From Pseudorhodoferax sp047601025 (GTDB lineage Bacteria > Pseudomonadota > Gammaproteobacteria > Burkholderiales > Burkholderiaceae_C): DNA of 64,000 nt. The DNA is taken from positions 3,658,001 to 3,722,000 of the forward strand of contig NZ_JASGJZ010000001.1 in the NCBI RefSeq assembly GCF_047601025.1, read 5' to 3'. The notes under the pieces are model-generated. The model was given only the letters and a program-made list of their open reading frames with translations. It was not told the origin of the DNA and made no database searches. This document shows, piece by piece, positions 26,422-34,698 of the stretch. Numbering within the stretch: position 1 is the stretch's first letter; each line of letters opens with the position of its first letter. Both the position numbers and the translations under genes were made by a program.

Positions 26422-27408
26422 TCAGTGGGCCGCGGCCGGGCGGGCGGGCGCGGCGCGCGGCTTGCGCCGGCCGGGCAGCAGGCGCTGCAGCGCGCCGGCC
26501 AGGCCGGTGGGCGAGAACACGATCACGCTGATCAGCGCGACGCCGAAGATGGCCATCCAGTGGCTGGCCCATTCGCCCAGCACGTCCTTGAACAGGAAGT
26601 ACACGATGGCGCCCAGCGGCGGGCCCCACAGGGCCTTGTAGCCGCCGACCACGACCATCATCAGCGCCACGCCCGAGACGCTCCAGTGCAGCGCCTCCGG
26701 GGAGATGAAGCCGGTGTTCAGCGAGGACAGCAGCCCGGCCAGCGCGGCGATCACCGCCGACAGCGCGTAGATGGCCGCGCGCGGCACCAGCGTGCGCAGG
26801 CCGATGAAGCGCGCGCGCTCCTCGTTGTCGCGCACGGCCTCGGTGACGGCACCGAAGCGCCCGCGCAGCAGCAGCGCCAGGCCCAGCACCAGCAGCACCA
26901 GCACGCACCAGCACACCAGGAACAGCACCGCCGGGCGCAGCAGCAGCGACTGCGGCACGCCGAACAGCGTGGCCGGCCAGTTCACGTTCATGCCGTCGGC
27001 CCCGCCGGTCAGCCCGCGCGAGCGCGAGGCCGTCAGGAAGAACATCTGCCCGATGGCCAGCGTCATCATGCTGAAGGCCACGCCGGGCACGCGCACGATG
27101 ACCAGGCCGATGACGAAGGCGAACACGCCCACGGCGGCCAGCGTGGCCAGCATGGCCAGCTCGGCCGGCAGCCAGTGCAGCTCCAGCGCGATGCCCATCG
27201 CGTAGCCGCTCAGGCCGAAGTACAGCGCGTGGCCGAAGCTGACCATGCCGTTTTGGCGCAGCAGCAGGCCCACGCCGCTGGCGAACACGGCGTAGACCAC
27301 GGCCTGCGTGAGCAGCGACAGCACGGTGCCCGAGCCCACCAGCGCGGCCAGCGCGCCGCCGGCGGCCAGCGCGCAGGCGGTGTACAGCCCGATCCGGACG
27401 ATCGTCAT
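26422..27408 (-). CDS. livM: Branched-chain-type ABC transporter permease (LivM-like)
   Basis: 328 residues with about nine hydrophobic helices and the LivM-type motif NGMVSFGHALYFGLSGYAMG near residue 52. The tail is rich in Arg/Ala/Pro. Its 83-bp leader contains an unusual chain of homopolymers (on the minus strand C5-TT-C7-T7-C4) just before the AGGAGA ribosome site. Confidence 0.92.
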   Translation of the reverse strand: MTIVRIGLYTACALAAGGALAALVGSGTVLSLLTQAVVYAVFASGVGLLLRQNGMVSFGHALYFGLSGYAMGIALELHWLPAELAMLATLAAVGVFAFVIGLVIVRVPGVAFSMMTLAIGQMFFLTASRSRGLTGGADGMNVNWPATLFGVPQSLLLRPAVLFLVCWCVLVLLVLGLALLLRGRFGAVTEAVRDNEERARFIGLRTLVPRAAIYALSAVIAALAGLLSSLNTGFISPEALHWSVSGVALMMVVVGGYKALWGPPLGAIVYFLFKDVLGEWASHWMAIFGVALISVIVFSPTGLAGALQRLLPGRRKPRAAPARPAAAH

Positions 27409-27491
27409 GGGTGTCTCCTGAGGAATGGGGAAAAAAAGGGGGGGAAGGGGGTGGCGCGCCCGGCAACTGCGAGTGGTGCGTCCACGGCCGC

Positions 27492-28343
27492 TCAGGTGCG
27501 GCTGCCGGCGAAGCCCGAGGGCTTCCAGATCAGCACGGCGACCATGATCGCGAAGGGCAGCACGGCCGACAGGTCGGGCAGGTAGACCGCGCCGAGCGCC
27601 TGCACCATGCCCAGCACCATGGCGGCGACGAAGGCGCCGGCCAGCGAGCCCAGCCCGCCGACCACGACCACGACGAAGGAGTCGATGATCACGTCGCTGC
27701 TCATGGAGGGCGACAGCGACAGGAACGGCGCGGCCACCACGCCGGCCAGGCCGGCCAGCGCGGTGCCCAGGCCGACCACGCCGGCCGACAGGGCGTCGGT
27801 GTTGACGCCCTGCATGGCGGTGGTGGTGGGGTCGGTGCTGGCCGCGCGCACGAACAGCCCGACCCGGGAGCAGCGCAGCCAGGCCGTCAGGCCCAGCGCC
27901 ACGGCCGCGCCGATGGCGATCACCGCGAGGCGGTAGGCCGGCAGCGGCGTGCCCAGGAAGTCCACCGAGCGCGCCAGCAGCGCCGGCGTGTCCACCGTCA
28001 GGTTGCTCTTGCCCCACACGGTCTGCACCGCGTCCTCGATCACCAGCAGCAGCCCGAAGGTGACCAGCACCACCGTCAGCGGGTCGCGCTCTTGCAGCAG
28101 CCGAAAACCGTAGCGGTCCAGCGCCACGCCCAGCAGCGCCATCAGCGCCGGCGCGGCCACCAGCGCCACCCAGAAGTTGCTCTGCTGCGCGATCGAGTAC
28201 CCCAGGTACGCCCCCAGCATGTACAGCGAGCCGTGCGCGAAGTTCACCACCCGGCGCAATCCGTAGATCAGCGCCAGCCCAGAGCACATCACGATCAGCA
28301 GCGATCCGTACACCAGGCCGTTGAACAGGTTGATGGTCAGCAT
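27492..28343 (-). CDS. livH: Branched-chain-type ABC transporter permease (LivH-like)
   Basis: 283 residues. It shows the LivH pattern NLFNGLVYGSLLIVMCSGLA at the N-terminus, then GLRRVVNFAHGSLYMLGAY, and about eight membrane helices. It starts 21 bp after the SDR stop. With LivM, LivG, LivF and the binding protein it completes one importer, with the binding-protein gene placed last rather than first. Confidence 0.92.
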   Translation of the reverse strand: MLTINLFNGLVYGSLLIVMCSGLALIYGLRRVVNFAHGSLYMLGAYLGYSIAQQSNFWVALVAAPALMALLGVALDRYGFRLLQERDPLTVVLVTFGLLLVIEDAVQTVWGKSNLTVDTPALLARSVDFLGTPLPAYRLAVIAIGAAVALGLTAWLRCSRVGLFVRAASTDPTTTAMQGVNTDALSAGVVGLGTALAGLAGVVAAPFLSLSPSMSSDVIIDSFVVVVVGGLGSLAGAFVAAMVLGMVQALGAVYLPDLSAVLPFAIMVAVLIWKPSGFAGSRT

Positions 28344-28364
28344 CGTCGGTCTCCGTCGTTCGGG

Positions 28365-29147
28365 TCAGAGCGGCGCCAGCGCCGAGACGGGGGCGCCGAG
28401 CGCGGTCCATCCGCCGTCGGCCGCCAGCGTGGCGCCGGTCACGTAGCTGGCCGCGGACGAGGCCAGGAAGGCGATCGCGTCGGCGATCTCCGCGGGCTCG
28501 GCCATGCGGCCGAGCGGCGTGCGCTCGTCGATGGCGCGCGCGTCGATGGCGCCGCGCTCGGCCAGGCCGGCCACCAGCGCGGTGCGCACGTAGCCGGGCG
28601 CGACCGCGTTCACGCGGATGCCCTCGCGCGCCCATTCGGCGGCGAGCGCGCGCGTCATGCCCAGCACGCCGGCCTTGGCCGCGGCGTAGGCGTTGCGGCC
28701 CGGGATGCCGCCGAAGCTGGCGATGGAGCCGATGTTGACGATGGCGCCGCGGCAGCCGCGCGCGTCGCGCGGCTGGCGGACCATCGCGCCGATCGCCGCC
28801 TGCGCCATCAGGAAGCTGCCGCGCAGGTGCACGGCCAGCACGCGGTCGAAGCCCTCGGCCGTCTGCTCCAGCGTGGGCGCGGCCTGCTCGGCGATGCCGG
28901 CGTTGTTGACCAGCGCGTCGATGCGGCCGGTGCGCGCGAGCACCGCGGCGACGGCCGCGCGCACGGCCCCGGCGTCGGTCACGTCGCAGCCCAGGCCCAG
29001 GTGGGCGGGGCCGAGCGCGGCGGCGCGGTCTTCGGCGGCGGCGGCGCGCAGGTCCAGCAGCGCGACCTGCCAGCCGTCGGCCGCCAGGCGCTGCGCTGTG
29101 GCCCAGCCGATGCCGTCGGCCGCGCCGGTGACGATGGCGGCGTTCAT
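28365..29147 (-). CDS. Short-chain dehydrogenase/reductase (SDR)
   Basis: 260 residues, classical SDR: TGAADGIG, LVNNAGIAEQA, NIGSIASFGG (Ser region), NAYAAAK (Tyr/Lys) and APGYVRTALV. It precedes the liv genes and is 21 bp from livH. Its start overlaps the stop of a 33-codon reading frame (ATGA). It probably oxidises a secondary alcohol on an alicyclic acid. Substrate unknown. Confidence 0.87.
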   Translation of the reverse strand: MNAAIVTGAADGIGWATAQRLAADGWQVALLDLRAAAAEDRAAALGPAHLGLGCDVTDAGAVRAAVAAVLARTGRIDALVNNAGIAEQAAPTLEQTAEGFDRVLAVHLRGSFLMAQAAIGAMVRQPRDARGCRGAIVNIGSIASFGGIPGRNAYAAAKAGVLGMTRALAAEWAREGIRVNAVAPGYVRTALVAGLAERGAIDARAIDERTPLGRMAEPAEIADAIAFLASSAASYVTGATLAADGGWTALGAPVSALAPL

Positions 29148-29245
29148 GCGCAGGCCTTCGCGGCGTGGCCGCGGGACCGGCCGATTCCGGCATGCCGCTG
29201 CCCGGCCAGCAAGGGGGCGGGTGCGCTGCGATGGGTGTCGGTCAT
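29144..29245 (-). CDS. Possible 33-residue leader ORF or relic N-terminus before the SDR
   Basis: A 33-codon frame starts at ATG 29245, with a good ribosome site (AGGAGACAG) 7 bp upstream, and ends in an ATGA overlap with the SDR start. Its first residues (MTDTHRSAPAPLLAGQ) resemble the N-terminus of the SDR at 44941 (MTDQRSPAPHWLGLDGQ). It may therefore be the original SDR N-terminus cut off by a frameshift. Alternatively it is a translated leader that couples ribosomes to the SDR. No homology claim beyond this. Confidence 0.35.
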   Translation of the reverse strand: MTDTHRSAPAPLLAGQRHAGIGRSRGHAAKACA

Positions 29246-29380
29246 GGCGTTCTGTCTCCTGTTTTTCTCTGTCGGAACGCGGCCGTGCGGGGCCGCTGCA
29301 TGGCGCTGGATTCTTGGGGCTGCACCGCCCGGTGGATTCGACGTTTTCAGCGAATCACCGGACGTTTCGTGCATGCTCGC

Positions 29381-31117
29381 TCAGGGCTTTCCCGAGGCTG
29401 CGGCGCGTGCGGCGGCATGGCGCGCGGCCTGGCGCGCGAACACCATGCCGGGGCCGATCGTGATGCCCGGGGCGGTGTAGACGCCGCCCATCACCGAGTG
29501 CATGTCGTTGCCGGCCGCGTACAGGCCCGGGATCGGCGCGCCGGCGGCATCGAGCACGCGCGCGTCGCCGTCGGTGGCGAAGCCCTGGGCCGCGCCGATG
29601 TCGCCCGGATACAGGCGCACCGCATAGAACGGGCCTTGCTCCAGCGGCCCCAGGCAGGGGTTGGGGCCGGGCCAGCCGGCGTCGCCGATGTTGCGCGAGT
29701 AGGCGGTCTCGCCGCGGTGGAAGTCAGGGTCGCTGCCGGCGCGGGCGTGCCCGTTGAAGCGCTCCACCGTGGCCTGCAGGCGCGCCGGGTCGATGCGCAG
29801 CGCGCGCGCCAGGTCGGCCAGCGTGTCGCCCTTGGCGAGGTAGCCGTCGGCCAGGAACGAGCCCAGCAGCTTGGCGCTGGCGCCGGGGCGGATCATGCCC
29901 ATGCCGTAGCGGCGCAGCGCGGCGGCGTCGCAGACCAGGTAGGCCGGCACCGCGCCGGCCTGCTGCATCGCCATGCCGAACAGGTGGTACGAGGTGCTTT
30001 CGTTGACGAAGCGCTCGCCGGCCTGGTTCACGGTCAGCATGCCGGGCTTGGCGCGGTCCATCACGAAGTGGGGGAACACGGCGGTGCTGCCGTCCGCGCG
30101 CCGGCGCAGCGATACCGGTGCCCAGAAGGCCGGGCTCAGCCCGCCCTCGCCGTAGCGCCCGCCCACGGCCTCGGCCATGGCGTGGGCCTCGCCGGTGTGG
30201 CCGGGCGCGCCGGGGCACCAGGCGATGTCCGCGCCGGGCAGCAGTGCGCGGCGCCGCTCGGGGTGGCGGTTGAAGCCGCCGCTGGCCAGCACTACGCCGC
30301 CGCGCACGCGCACGCTGCGGCGGACGTCGCCCTGCGCCAGCGCGGCGCCGTCGACGCTGCCGTCGGCGCCGCGCTGCAGTGCGGCCAGCCGGGTGCGCAG
30401 CGCCAGCGCCACCGTGTCCTGCCGGGACAGCGAGTACAGCAGCCGCGCCACGTGGGCGTTGCCCATCACCAGCCGCGTGCCGCGCGGGTGCTTGAGCCGG
30501 TCGCGGCCGTGCCGCGCGAGGATCGACGCGGAGTGCCGCAGCGAGGCCAGCGAGCGCGTCATGCCCAGCAGGTGGTTGATGTCGGTGCGGTCGACCATCA
30601 TGCCGCCGAGCACGGTGAACTCCGGGATCGGCGGGCGCAGCAGGCCGAACAGCTCGCCCAGGCGGCGGCCGTCGAAGGGCTGCGGCTCCAGCGCGCGGCC
30701 GTTGATGGCGGAGCCGCCCAGGTCGGAGATGTAGTCCGGGTGCTTGGGGTAGGGACGGAACTTGACCTCGGTGCGCGCGGCCAGCTCGTCCACGGTGGCC
30801 GGGCCTTGGTCCAGCAGCACCTGGCGCAGCGCGGCGGGCGTGCGCTCGCCGATGGCGTTGGTCAGGTAGCGCGCGGCCTCGGCCGCGGTGTCCTGCGGGT
30901 TGACCTGGGCGCCGAGCCGGGTGCCGGGGATCCAGCTGGTGCCGGCCGACAGGGCGGTGGTGCCGCCCACGTATTCGGTGGCCTCCACCAGCAGCACGTC
31001 CAGGCCTTGCAGTGCGCCGAACAGCGCGGCGGCCAGGCCGGCGCCGCCGGCGCCGACGACCAGCAGGTCGCAGGCGGCATCCTGCGGCAGCGCCTGCAGC
31101 GTGTCGAGGCGCTTCAT
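29381..31117 (-). CDS. FAD-dependent ring desaturase-like flavoprotein (KstD/fumarate-reductase-type), paralogue 1
   Basis: 578 residues. FAD is bound by LLVVGAGGAGLAAA (residues 19-32) and YVGGTTALSAG (49-59), and the C-terminal flavin motif is GLYAAGNDMHSVMGG. It belongs to the 3-ketosteroid Delta1-dehydrogenase group rather than succinate dehydrogenase. Positions matching the KstD catalytic tyrosines are occupied: Tyr129 (HPDYISD), Tyr377 (NESTSYH) and Tyr547 (GGVYTAPG). Such enzymes remove hydrogens alpha,beta to a ring ketone. Its start overlaps the stop of an aroE homologue by 4 bp, so a ring alcohol oxidation and a ring desaturation are genetically coupled. The substrate is probably a cyclohexanone or cyclohexenone carboxylate (inference). 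Confidence 0.82.
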   Translation of the reverse strand: MKRLDTLQALPQDAACDLLVVGAGGAGLAAALFGALQGLDVLLVEATEYVGGTTALSAGTSWIPGTRLGAQVNPQDTAAEAARYLTNAIGERTPAALRQVLLDQGPATVDELAARTEVKFRPYPKHPDYISDLGGSAINGRALEPQPFDGRRLGELFGLLRPPIPEFTVLGGMMVDRTDINHLLGMTRSLASLRHSASILARHGRDRLKHPRGTRLVMGNAHVARLLYSLSRQDTVALALRTRLAALQRGADGSVDGAALAQGDVRRSVRVRGGVVLASGGFNRHPERRRALLPGADIAWCPGAPGHTGEAHAMAEAVGGRYGEGGLSPAFWAPVSLRRRADGSTAVFPHFVMDRAKPGMLTVNQAGERFVNESTSYHLFGMAMQQAGAVPAYLVCDAAALRRYGMGMIRPGASAKLLGSFLADGYLAKGDTLADLARALRIDPARLQATVERFNGHARAGSDPDFHRGETAYSRNIGDAGWPGPNPCLGPLEQGPFYAVRLYPGDIGAAQGFATDGDARVLDAAGAPIPGLYAAGNDMHSVMGGVYTAPGITIGPGMVFARQAARHAAARAAASGKP

Positions 31118-31920
31118 GCGGCCTGCCCGCCGGCCAGGAACGCCACCATCAGGTCGCGTACCTTGGCGAACATGTCCGCGCCGGTGCAGGTGCCGAGCCC
31201 GCGGGCGCGCGCCGCGGCGATCAGCGGCGTGACGGCCGGCTGGGTGACGACGCAGCCGACGAAGGTCCCGGCGCCGAGCTTGTCCACCTCGACCGGCAGC
31301 GGGTCGCCTTCGCGCATGCCGGCCGGCGTGGCGTTGACGACCAGGTCGTAGCCGCTGGGGTCGGGCGAGCCGGCCGCCACGGGGCAGCGCCCCAGCGCGG
31401 CCAGCCGCTGCACCAGCGCGTCGCGGCGCGCGGCGTCGCCGTCGTGCACGGCCAGGCGGGCCACGCCGGCCATCACCAGCGCATGGGCGATCGCGCTGCC
31501 GGCGCCGCCGGCGCCGACCAGCAGGGCCTGTTTACCGGCCGGCTCGCAGCCCAGGGCGCGCAGCGCCTCCACGTAGCCCAGGCCGTCGAACATGTCGCCG
31601 TGCCAGCTGCCGTCGGCATTGCGGCGCATGGTGTTGGTCGCGCCCAGGAAGGCGGCGCGCTCGGACAGCGTGCCGCACAGCGCCGCGCAGGCGAACTTGT
31701 GCGGCACGGTGACGATGATGCCGTCCACGTTCCTGGCGACGGAGACGCCGTGCGTCCACGCCGCCAGGTCGGCCGGGGCCACGTGCGCCGGCATGACCAT
31801 GGCGTCCAGCCCGCGGGCGTGGAAGGCCTGGGTCACGCCCAGGGGGGATTTCACTTGCGCGATGGGGTCGCCGACGATGAAGTGCACGCGCGTGGCGCCG
31901 CTGAGCTGAATGTCCGACAT
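31114..31920 (-). CDS. Shikimate dehydrogenase-like oxidoreductase with altered substrate site
   Basis: 268 residues, AroE fold: IVTVPHK with Lys75, GATNT with Asn96, and the NADP-loop LLVGAGGAGSA. Several residues that hold shikimate in E. coli AroE are changed. The Ser-x-Ser pair is Val23-x-Ser25 (AQVKSP), the GxNTDG motif reads GDMFDG (108-113, Asp112 kept), and the late Gln in the GMLxxQ helix appears to be Val. It therefore probably oxidises a related ring alcohol rather than serve aromatic biosynthesis. It is the first gene of the minus-strand operon and faces an IclR regulator across a strong palindrome. Confidence 0.85.
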   Translation of the reverse strand: MSDIQLSGATRVHFIVGDPIAQVKSPLGVTQAFHARGLDAMVMPAHVAPADLAAWTHGVSVARNVDGIIVTVPHKFACAALCGTLSERAAFLGATNTMRRNADGSWHGDMFDGLGYVEALRALGCEPAGKQALLVGAGGAGSAIAHALVMAGVARLAVHDGDAARRDALVQRLAALGRCPVAAGSPDPSGYDLVVNATPAGMREGDPLPVEVDKLGAGTFVGCVVTQPAVTPLIAAARARGLGTCTGADMFAKVRDLMVAFLAGGQAA

Positions 31921-31947
31921 GGCCTGTCTCCGGTTGAGGTGGCCGCG

Positions 31948-32008
31948 ATCGTAATGAAAAGTGGAACTAAGTTCAACTATTGAATTTAGTTCTGAAATTG
32001 ATTACAGT
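31948..32008. promoter_or_regulatory. Divergent promoters sharing a 29-bp palindromic operator
   Basis: Arms GAACTAAGTTCAA (31964-31976) and TTGAATTTAGTTC (31980-31992) are 13-bp inverted repeats with one mismatch around a 3-bp centre. Leftward, -35 TTGAAC (31976-31971) and -10 TACGAT (31953-31948) are 17 bp apart, serving aroE. Rightward, -35 TTGAAT (31980-31985) and -10 TACAGT (32003-32008) are also 17 bp apart, serving iclR. The palindrome thus covers both -35 boxes, so bound repressor would shut both operons. The IclR protein encoded at 32103 is the likely binder. Confidence 0.65.
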
Positions 32009-32102
32009 GGCGTCCATCGAGGAGACATGCTTGGCTCGCCCGCCCGTCCGGGTGCCATGCCGTACGCTCCCCGGTCCACGAACGACACGGGAAACCACCC
32101 AC

Positions 32103-32939
32103 ATGAGCGGCGTACTCGATCGCACCCTCGGCATCCTCGAACTGCTCTCGCGCCACGGCGAAGGGCTGGAGCTGGCCTCGCTGGCCGACCAGCTGAACAT
32201 GCCGCGCAGCGCCGCGCACCGGCTGCTGGCGGACCTCATCCGCACCGGCTACGTGCGCCAGACGCGCGAGCTGGGGCCCTACATGCTGACGACCAAGCTG
32301 GTCTCGCTGGGCCTGTCCTTCCTGAGCCACAGCGGCATCGTCGATTTCTCGCAGCCGCTGCTGGACCGCCTGGCCGAGATCTCCGGCGAGCTGGTGCGCC
32401 TGGGCGTGGTCGACGGCGAGCGGCTGACCTGGGTGGCGCGGGCCCAGGGCGCGCGCCAGGGCCTGCGCTACGACCCGGACATGGGCAGCGACGCGCGGCT
32501 GTCCTGCTCGTCCTCGGGCCTGGCCTGGATGGCCGCGCTCGCCGACGAGGAGGCGATCGCGCTGGCCTCGCGCCAGGGCCTGGGCCGGCCGGAGGAGTAC
32601 GGCCCCAACGCGCCGCGCACGCTGCAGGAGATGCTGGCCCTGGTGCACGCCGCGCGCGCGCGCGGCTACAGCGTGGCCGTCGACACCTACACGCCCGGCC
32701 TGTCGGCCATGGCGGCCGCGGTGCAGCTGGCCGGCCAGCCGCCGATCGGCGTGATCACCATCGCCGGCCCGACCGCGCGGCTGACCGAGGCGCGCATGCA
32801 GGCGCTCGCGCCCGACCTGCTGGCCATCGCCGGGCAGATGGCCGCGGCCAGCGGCACCTCGCCCTTCTTCCAGCGCTCCGCCCAGGCGCGGCAGGCCGGC
32901 GGCGCCGCGGCCGCGCGGCGGCCCATCTACGCCGAATAA
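32103..32939 (+). CDS. IclR-family transcriptional regulator
   Basis: 278 residues from MSGVLDR at 32103. The winged HTH occupies residues ~1-65 (LELASLADQLNMPRSAAHRLLADL), and the IclR effector domain follows (~75-255, including LSCSSSGLAWMA and GYSVAVDTYTPGLSAMAA). IclR proteins of this kind often control aromatic and hydroaromatic acid catabolism. It is divergent from the aroE/FAD/liv operon and 19 bp upstream of the second flavoprotein gene, so it likely controls both directions through the shared palindrome. Confidence 0.9.
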   Translation: MSGVLDRTLGILELLSRHGEGLELASLADQLNMPRSAAHRLLADLIRTGYVRQTRELGPYMLTTKLVSLGLSFLSHSGIVDFSQPLLDRLAEISGELVRLGVVDGERLTWVARAQGARQGLRYDPDMGSDARLSCSSSGLAWMAALADEEAIALASRQGLGRPEEYGPNAPRTLQEMLALVHAARARGYSVAVDTYTPGLSAMAAAVQLAGQPPIGVITIAGPTARLTEARMQALAPDLLAIAGQMAAASGTSPFFQRSAQARQAGGAAAARRPIYAE

Positions 32940-32958
32940 GAGGAAAGAGAAGCACCGC

Positions 32959-34680
32959 ATGTCCGGACCCATGGCCGAAACGATCGATTGCGACCTGCTG
33001 GTGGTGGGCTCCGGCGCCGGCGGGCTGGCGGCCGCGGTGACCGCCGCGCAGCTGGGCCTGAAGGTGGTGGTGCTGGAGAAGGAAGCCCAGTACGGCGGCA
33101 CCACGGCCTGGTCCGGCGGCTGGATGTGGGTGCCGCGCAACCCGCTGGCGCGCGCGGCCGGCATCGAGGAAGACCTCGACAAGCCGCTGGCCTACCTGCG
33201 CCACGAGCTGGGCGAGCGCTTCGACGAGGCGCGGCTGCGCGGCTACCTGCAGGCCGCGCCCGCGGCGGTGGAGTTCTTCCGCACGCGCACCGCGCTGCAG
33301 TTCATCGACGGCAACGCCGTCCCCGACTTCCACGGCCGCACGCCCGACGCGGCCCTGGGCGGCCGCTCGGTCTGCGCCGCGCCGTTCGACGGCCGGCGGC
33401 TGGGCGCGCGCATCCGCGAGCTCAAGCCGCCGCTGCCCGAGACCACGCTGTGGGGCATGGGCATCGCCTCCGGCGCGGAGCTGCGGCACTTCCTGGGCGC
33501 GCTGCGCAAGCCGGCCTCGTTCGCCTACGTCACGCGCCGCGTGCTGGCCTACTGGCGCGACCGGCTGCTGCACGGCCGCGGCATGCGCCTGGTCAACGGC
33601 CATGCGCTGGCCGGCGCGCTGGCGGCCTCGGCCTTCGAGGCCGGCGTGGACCTGCGCACGCGCCACACCGTGCGGCGCCTGCTGCGCGACGCCACGCGCG
33701 TGTGCGGCGCCGTGGCCGACGGCCCGCAGGGCGTGCTGCACATCCGGGCCGCGCGCGGCGTGGTGCTGGCCTGCGGCGGCTTTCCGCACGACGCCGGGCG
33801 CAAGAAGGCGCTGCTGCCGCATGCGCCGACCGGGGCGGAGCACTGGTCCGCCGCCAACTGGGGCAACACCGGCGACGGCCTGCGCCTGGGCGAGACCGCC
33901 GGCGGCGTCGTGGACGGCACGCTGCGGAGCGCCGCCGCGCTGGCGCCGGTCTCGCTGGTGCCGCGCAAGGACGGATCGGTGGCCCATTTCCCGCACCTGA
34001 TCGAGCGCGCCAAGCCCGGCCTGATCGCGGTGCGCGCCGACGGCCGGCGCTTCACCAACGAGGCCGACTCGTACTACGACTTCGTGCAGGGCCTGCTGGC
34101 CGCCACGCCGCCCGGCCAGCCGGCCGAGGCCTGGCTGGTCTGCGACCATGCCTTCATCCGCCACTACGGCCTGGGCGCCGCCAAGCCCGCGCCGATGCCG
34201 CTCGGCCCCTGGCTGGCCAACGGCTACCTGCGGCGCGGCCGCACGCTGGCCGAACTGGCGGCCCGGGCCGGCATCGACGCCGCGGGGCTGCAGGCCACCG
34301 TCGCGCGCTACAACGCCATGGCCGCCGCCGGCCGCGACGAGGACTTCGCCAAGGGCGAGACGCCCTACAACCGCGTGCAAGGCGACGCCGCGGCCGGCCA
34401 TGCCAACGCCTGCATGGCACCGCTGCAGCGCGGCCCGTTCTACGCGCTGCGGGTGGTGCCGGGCAGCCTGGGAACCTTCGCCGGCCTGAAGGCCGACGGC
34501 CAGGCCCGCGTGCTCGACGCCGCGGGCCGGCCCATCGCCGGCCTGTACGCGGTCGGCAACGACATGAACAGCGTGATGGGCGGCTGCTATCCCTCGGGCG
34601 GCATCACGCTCGGCCCGGCCATCACCTACGGCTGGCTGGCCGCGCGGCACGCGGCCGGCGCCAATTCTTCCAACGCCTGA
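32959..34680 (+). CDS. FAD-dependent ring desaturase-like flavoprotein (KstD-type), paralogue 2
   Basis: 573 residues. The FAD site is LLVVGSGAGGLAAAV (13-27) and YGGTTAWSGG (45-54), with the C-terminal motif GLYAVGNDMNSVMGG. Equivalents of two KstD tyrosines are present, Tyr372 (NEADSYY) and Tyr544 (GGCYPSGG). The third position is Phe124 (VPDFHGR), where paralogues 1 and 3 have Tyr. That change may alter substrate or reduce dehydrogenation. The RBS is AAGAGGAAAGAG. It is 19 bp after iclR and 18 bp before a NIPSNAP gene, a pairing repeated at 41977-44108. Confidence 0.82.
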   Translation: MSGPMAETIDCDLLVVGSGAGGLAAAVTAAQLGLKVVVLEKEAQYGGTTAWSGGWMWVPRNPLARAAGIEEDLDKPLAYLRHELGERFDEARLRGYLQAAPAAVEFFRTRTALQFIDGNAVPDFHGRTPDAALGGRSVCAAPFDGRRLGARIRELKPPLPETTLWGMGIASGAELRHFLGALRKPASFAYVTRRVLAYWRDRLLHGRGMRLVNGHALAGALAASAFEAGVDLRTRHTVRRLLRDATRVCGAVADGPQGVLHIRAARGVVLACGGFPHDAGRKKALLPHAPTGAEHWSAANWGNTGDGLRLGETAGGVVDGTLRSAAALAPVSLVPRKDGSVAHFPHLIERAKPGLIAVRADGRRFTNEADSYYDFVQGLLAATPPGQPAEAWLVCDHAFIRHYGLGAAKPAPMPLGPWLANGYLRRGRTLAELAARAGIDAAGLQATVARYNAMAAAGRDEDFAKGETPYNRVQGDAAAGHANACMAPLQRGPFYALRVVPGSLGTFAGLKADGQARVLDAAGRPIAGLYAVGNDMNSVMGGCYPSGGITLGPAITYGWLAARHAAGANSSNA

Positions 34681-34698
34681 ACTTCAAGGAGCTTTCGC

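Noticed and set aside
27411..29480. 689-codon plus-strand open frame over livH and an SDR
   Set aside because: His/Arg/Gly-rich shadow translation; the minus strand encodes recognisable proteins with RBS and operon spacing.
29381..31117. Succinate dehydrogenase/fumarate reductase flavoprotein subunit
   Set aside because: FAD motifs are shared, but the KstD-type tyrosines and C-terminal GLYAAGN motif fit ring desaturases; no haem- or iron-sulfur-subunit genes are near.
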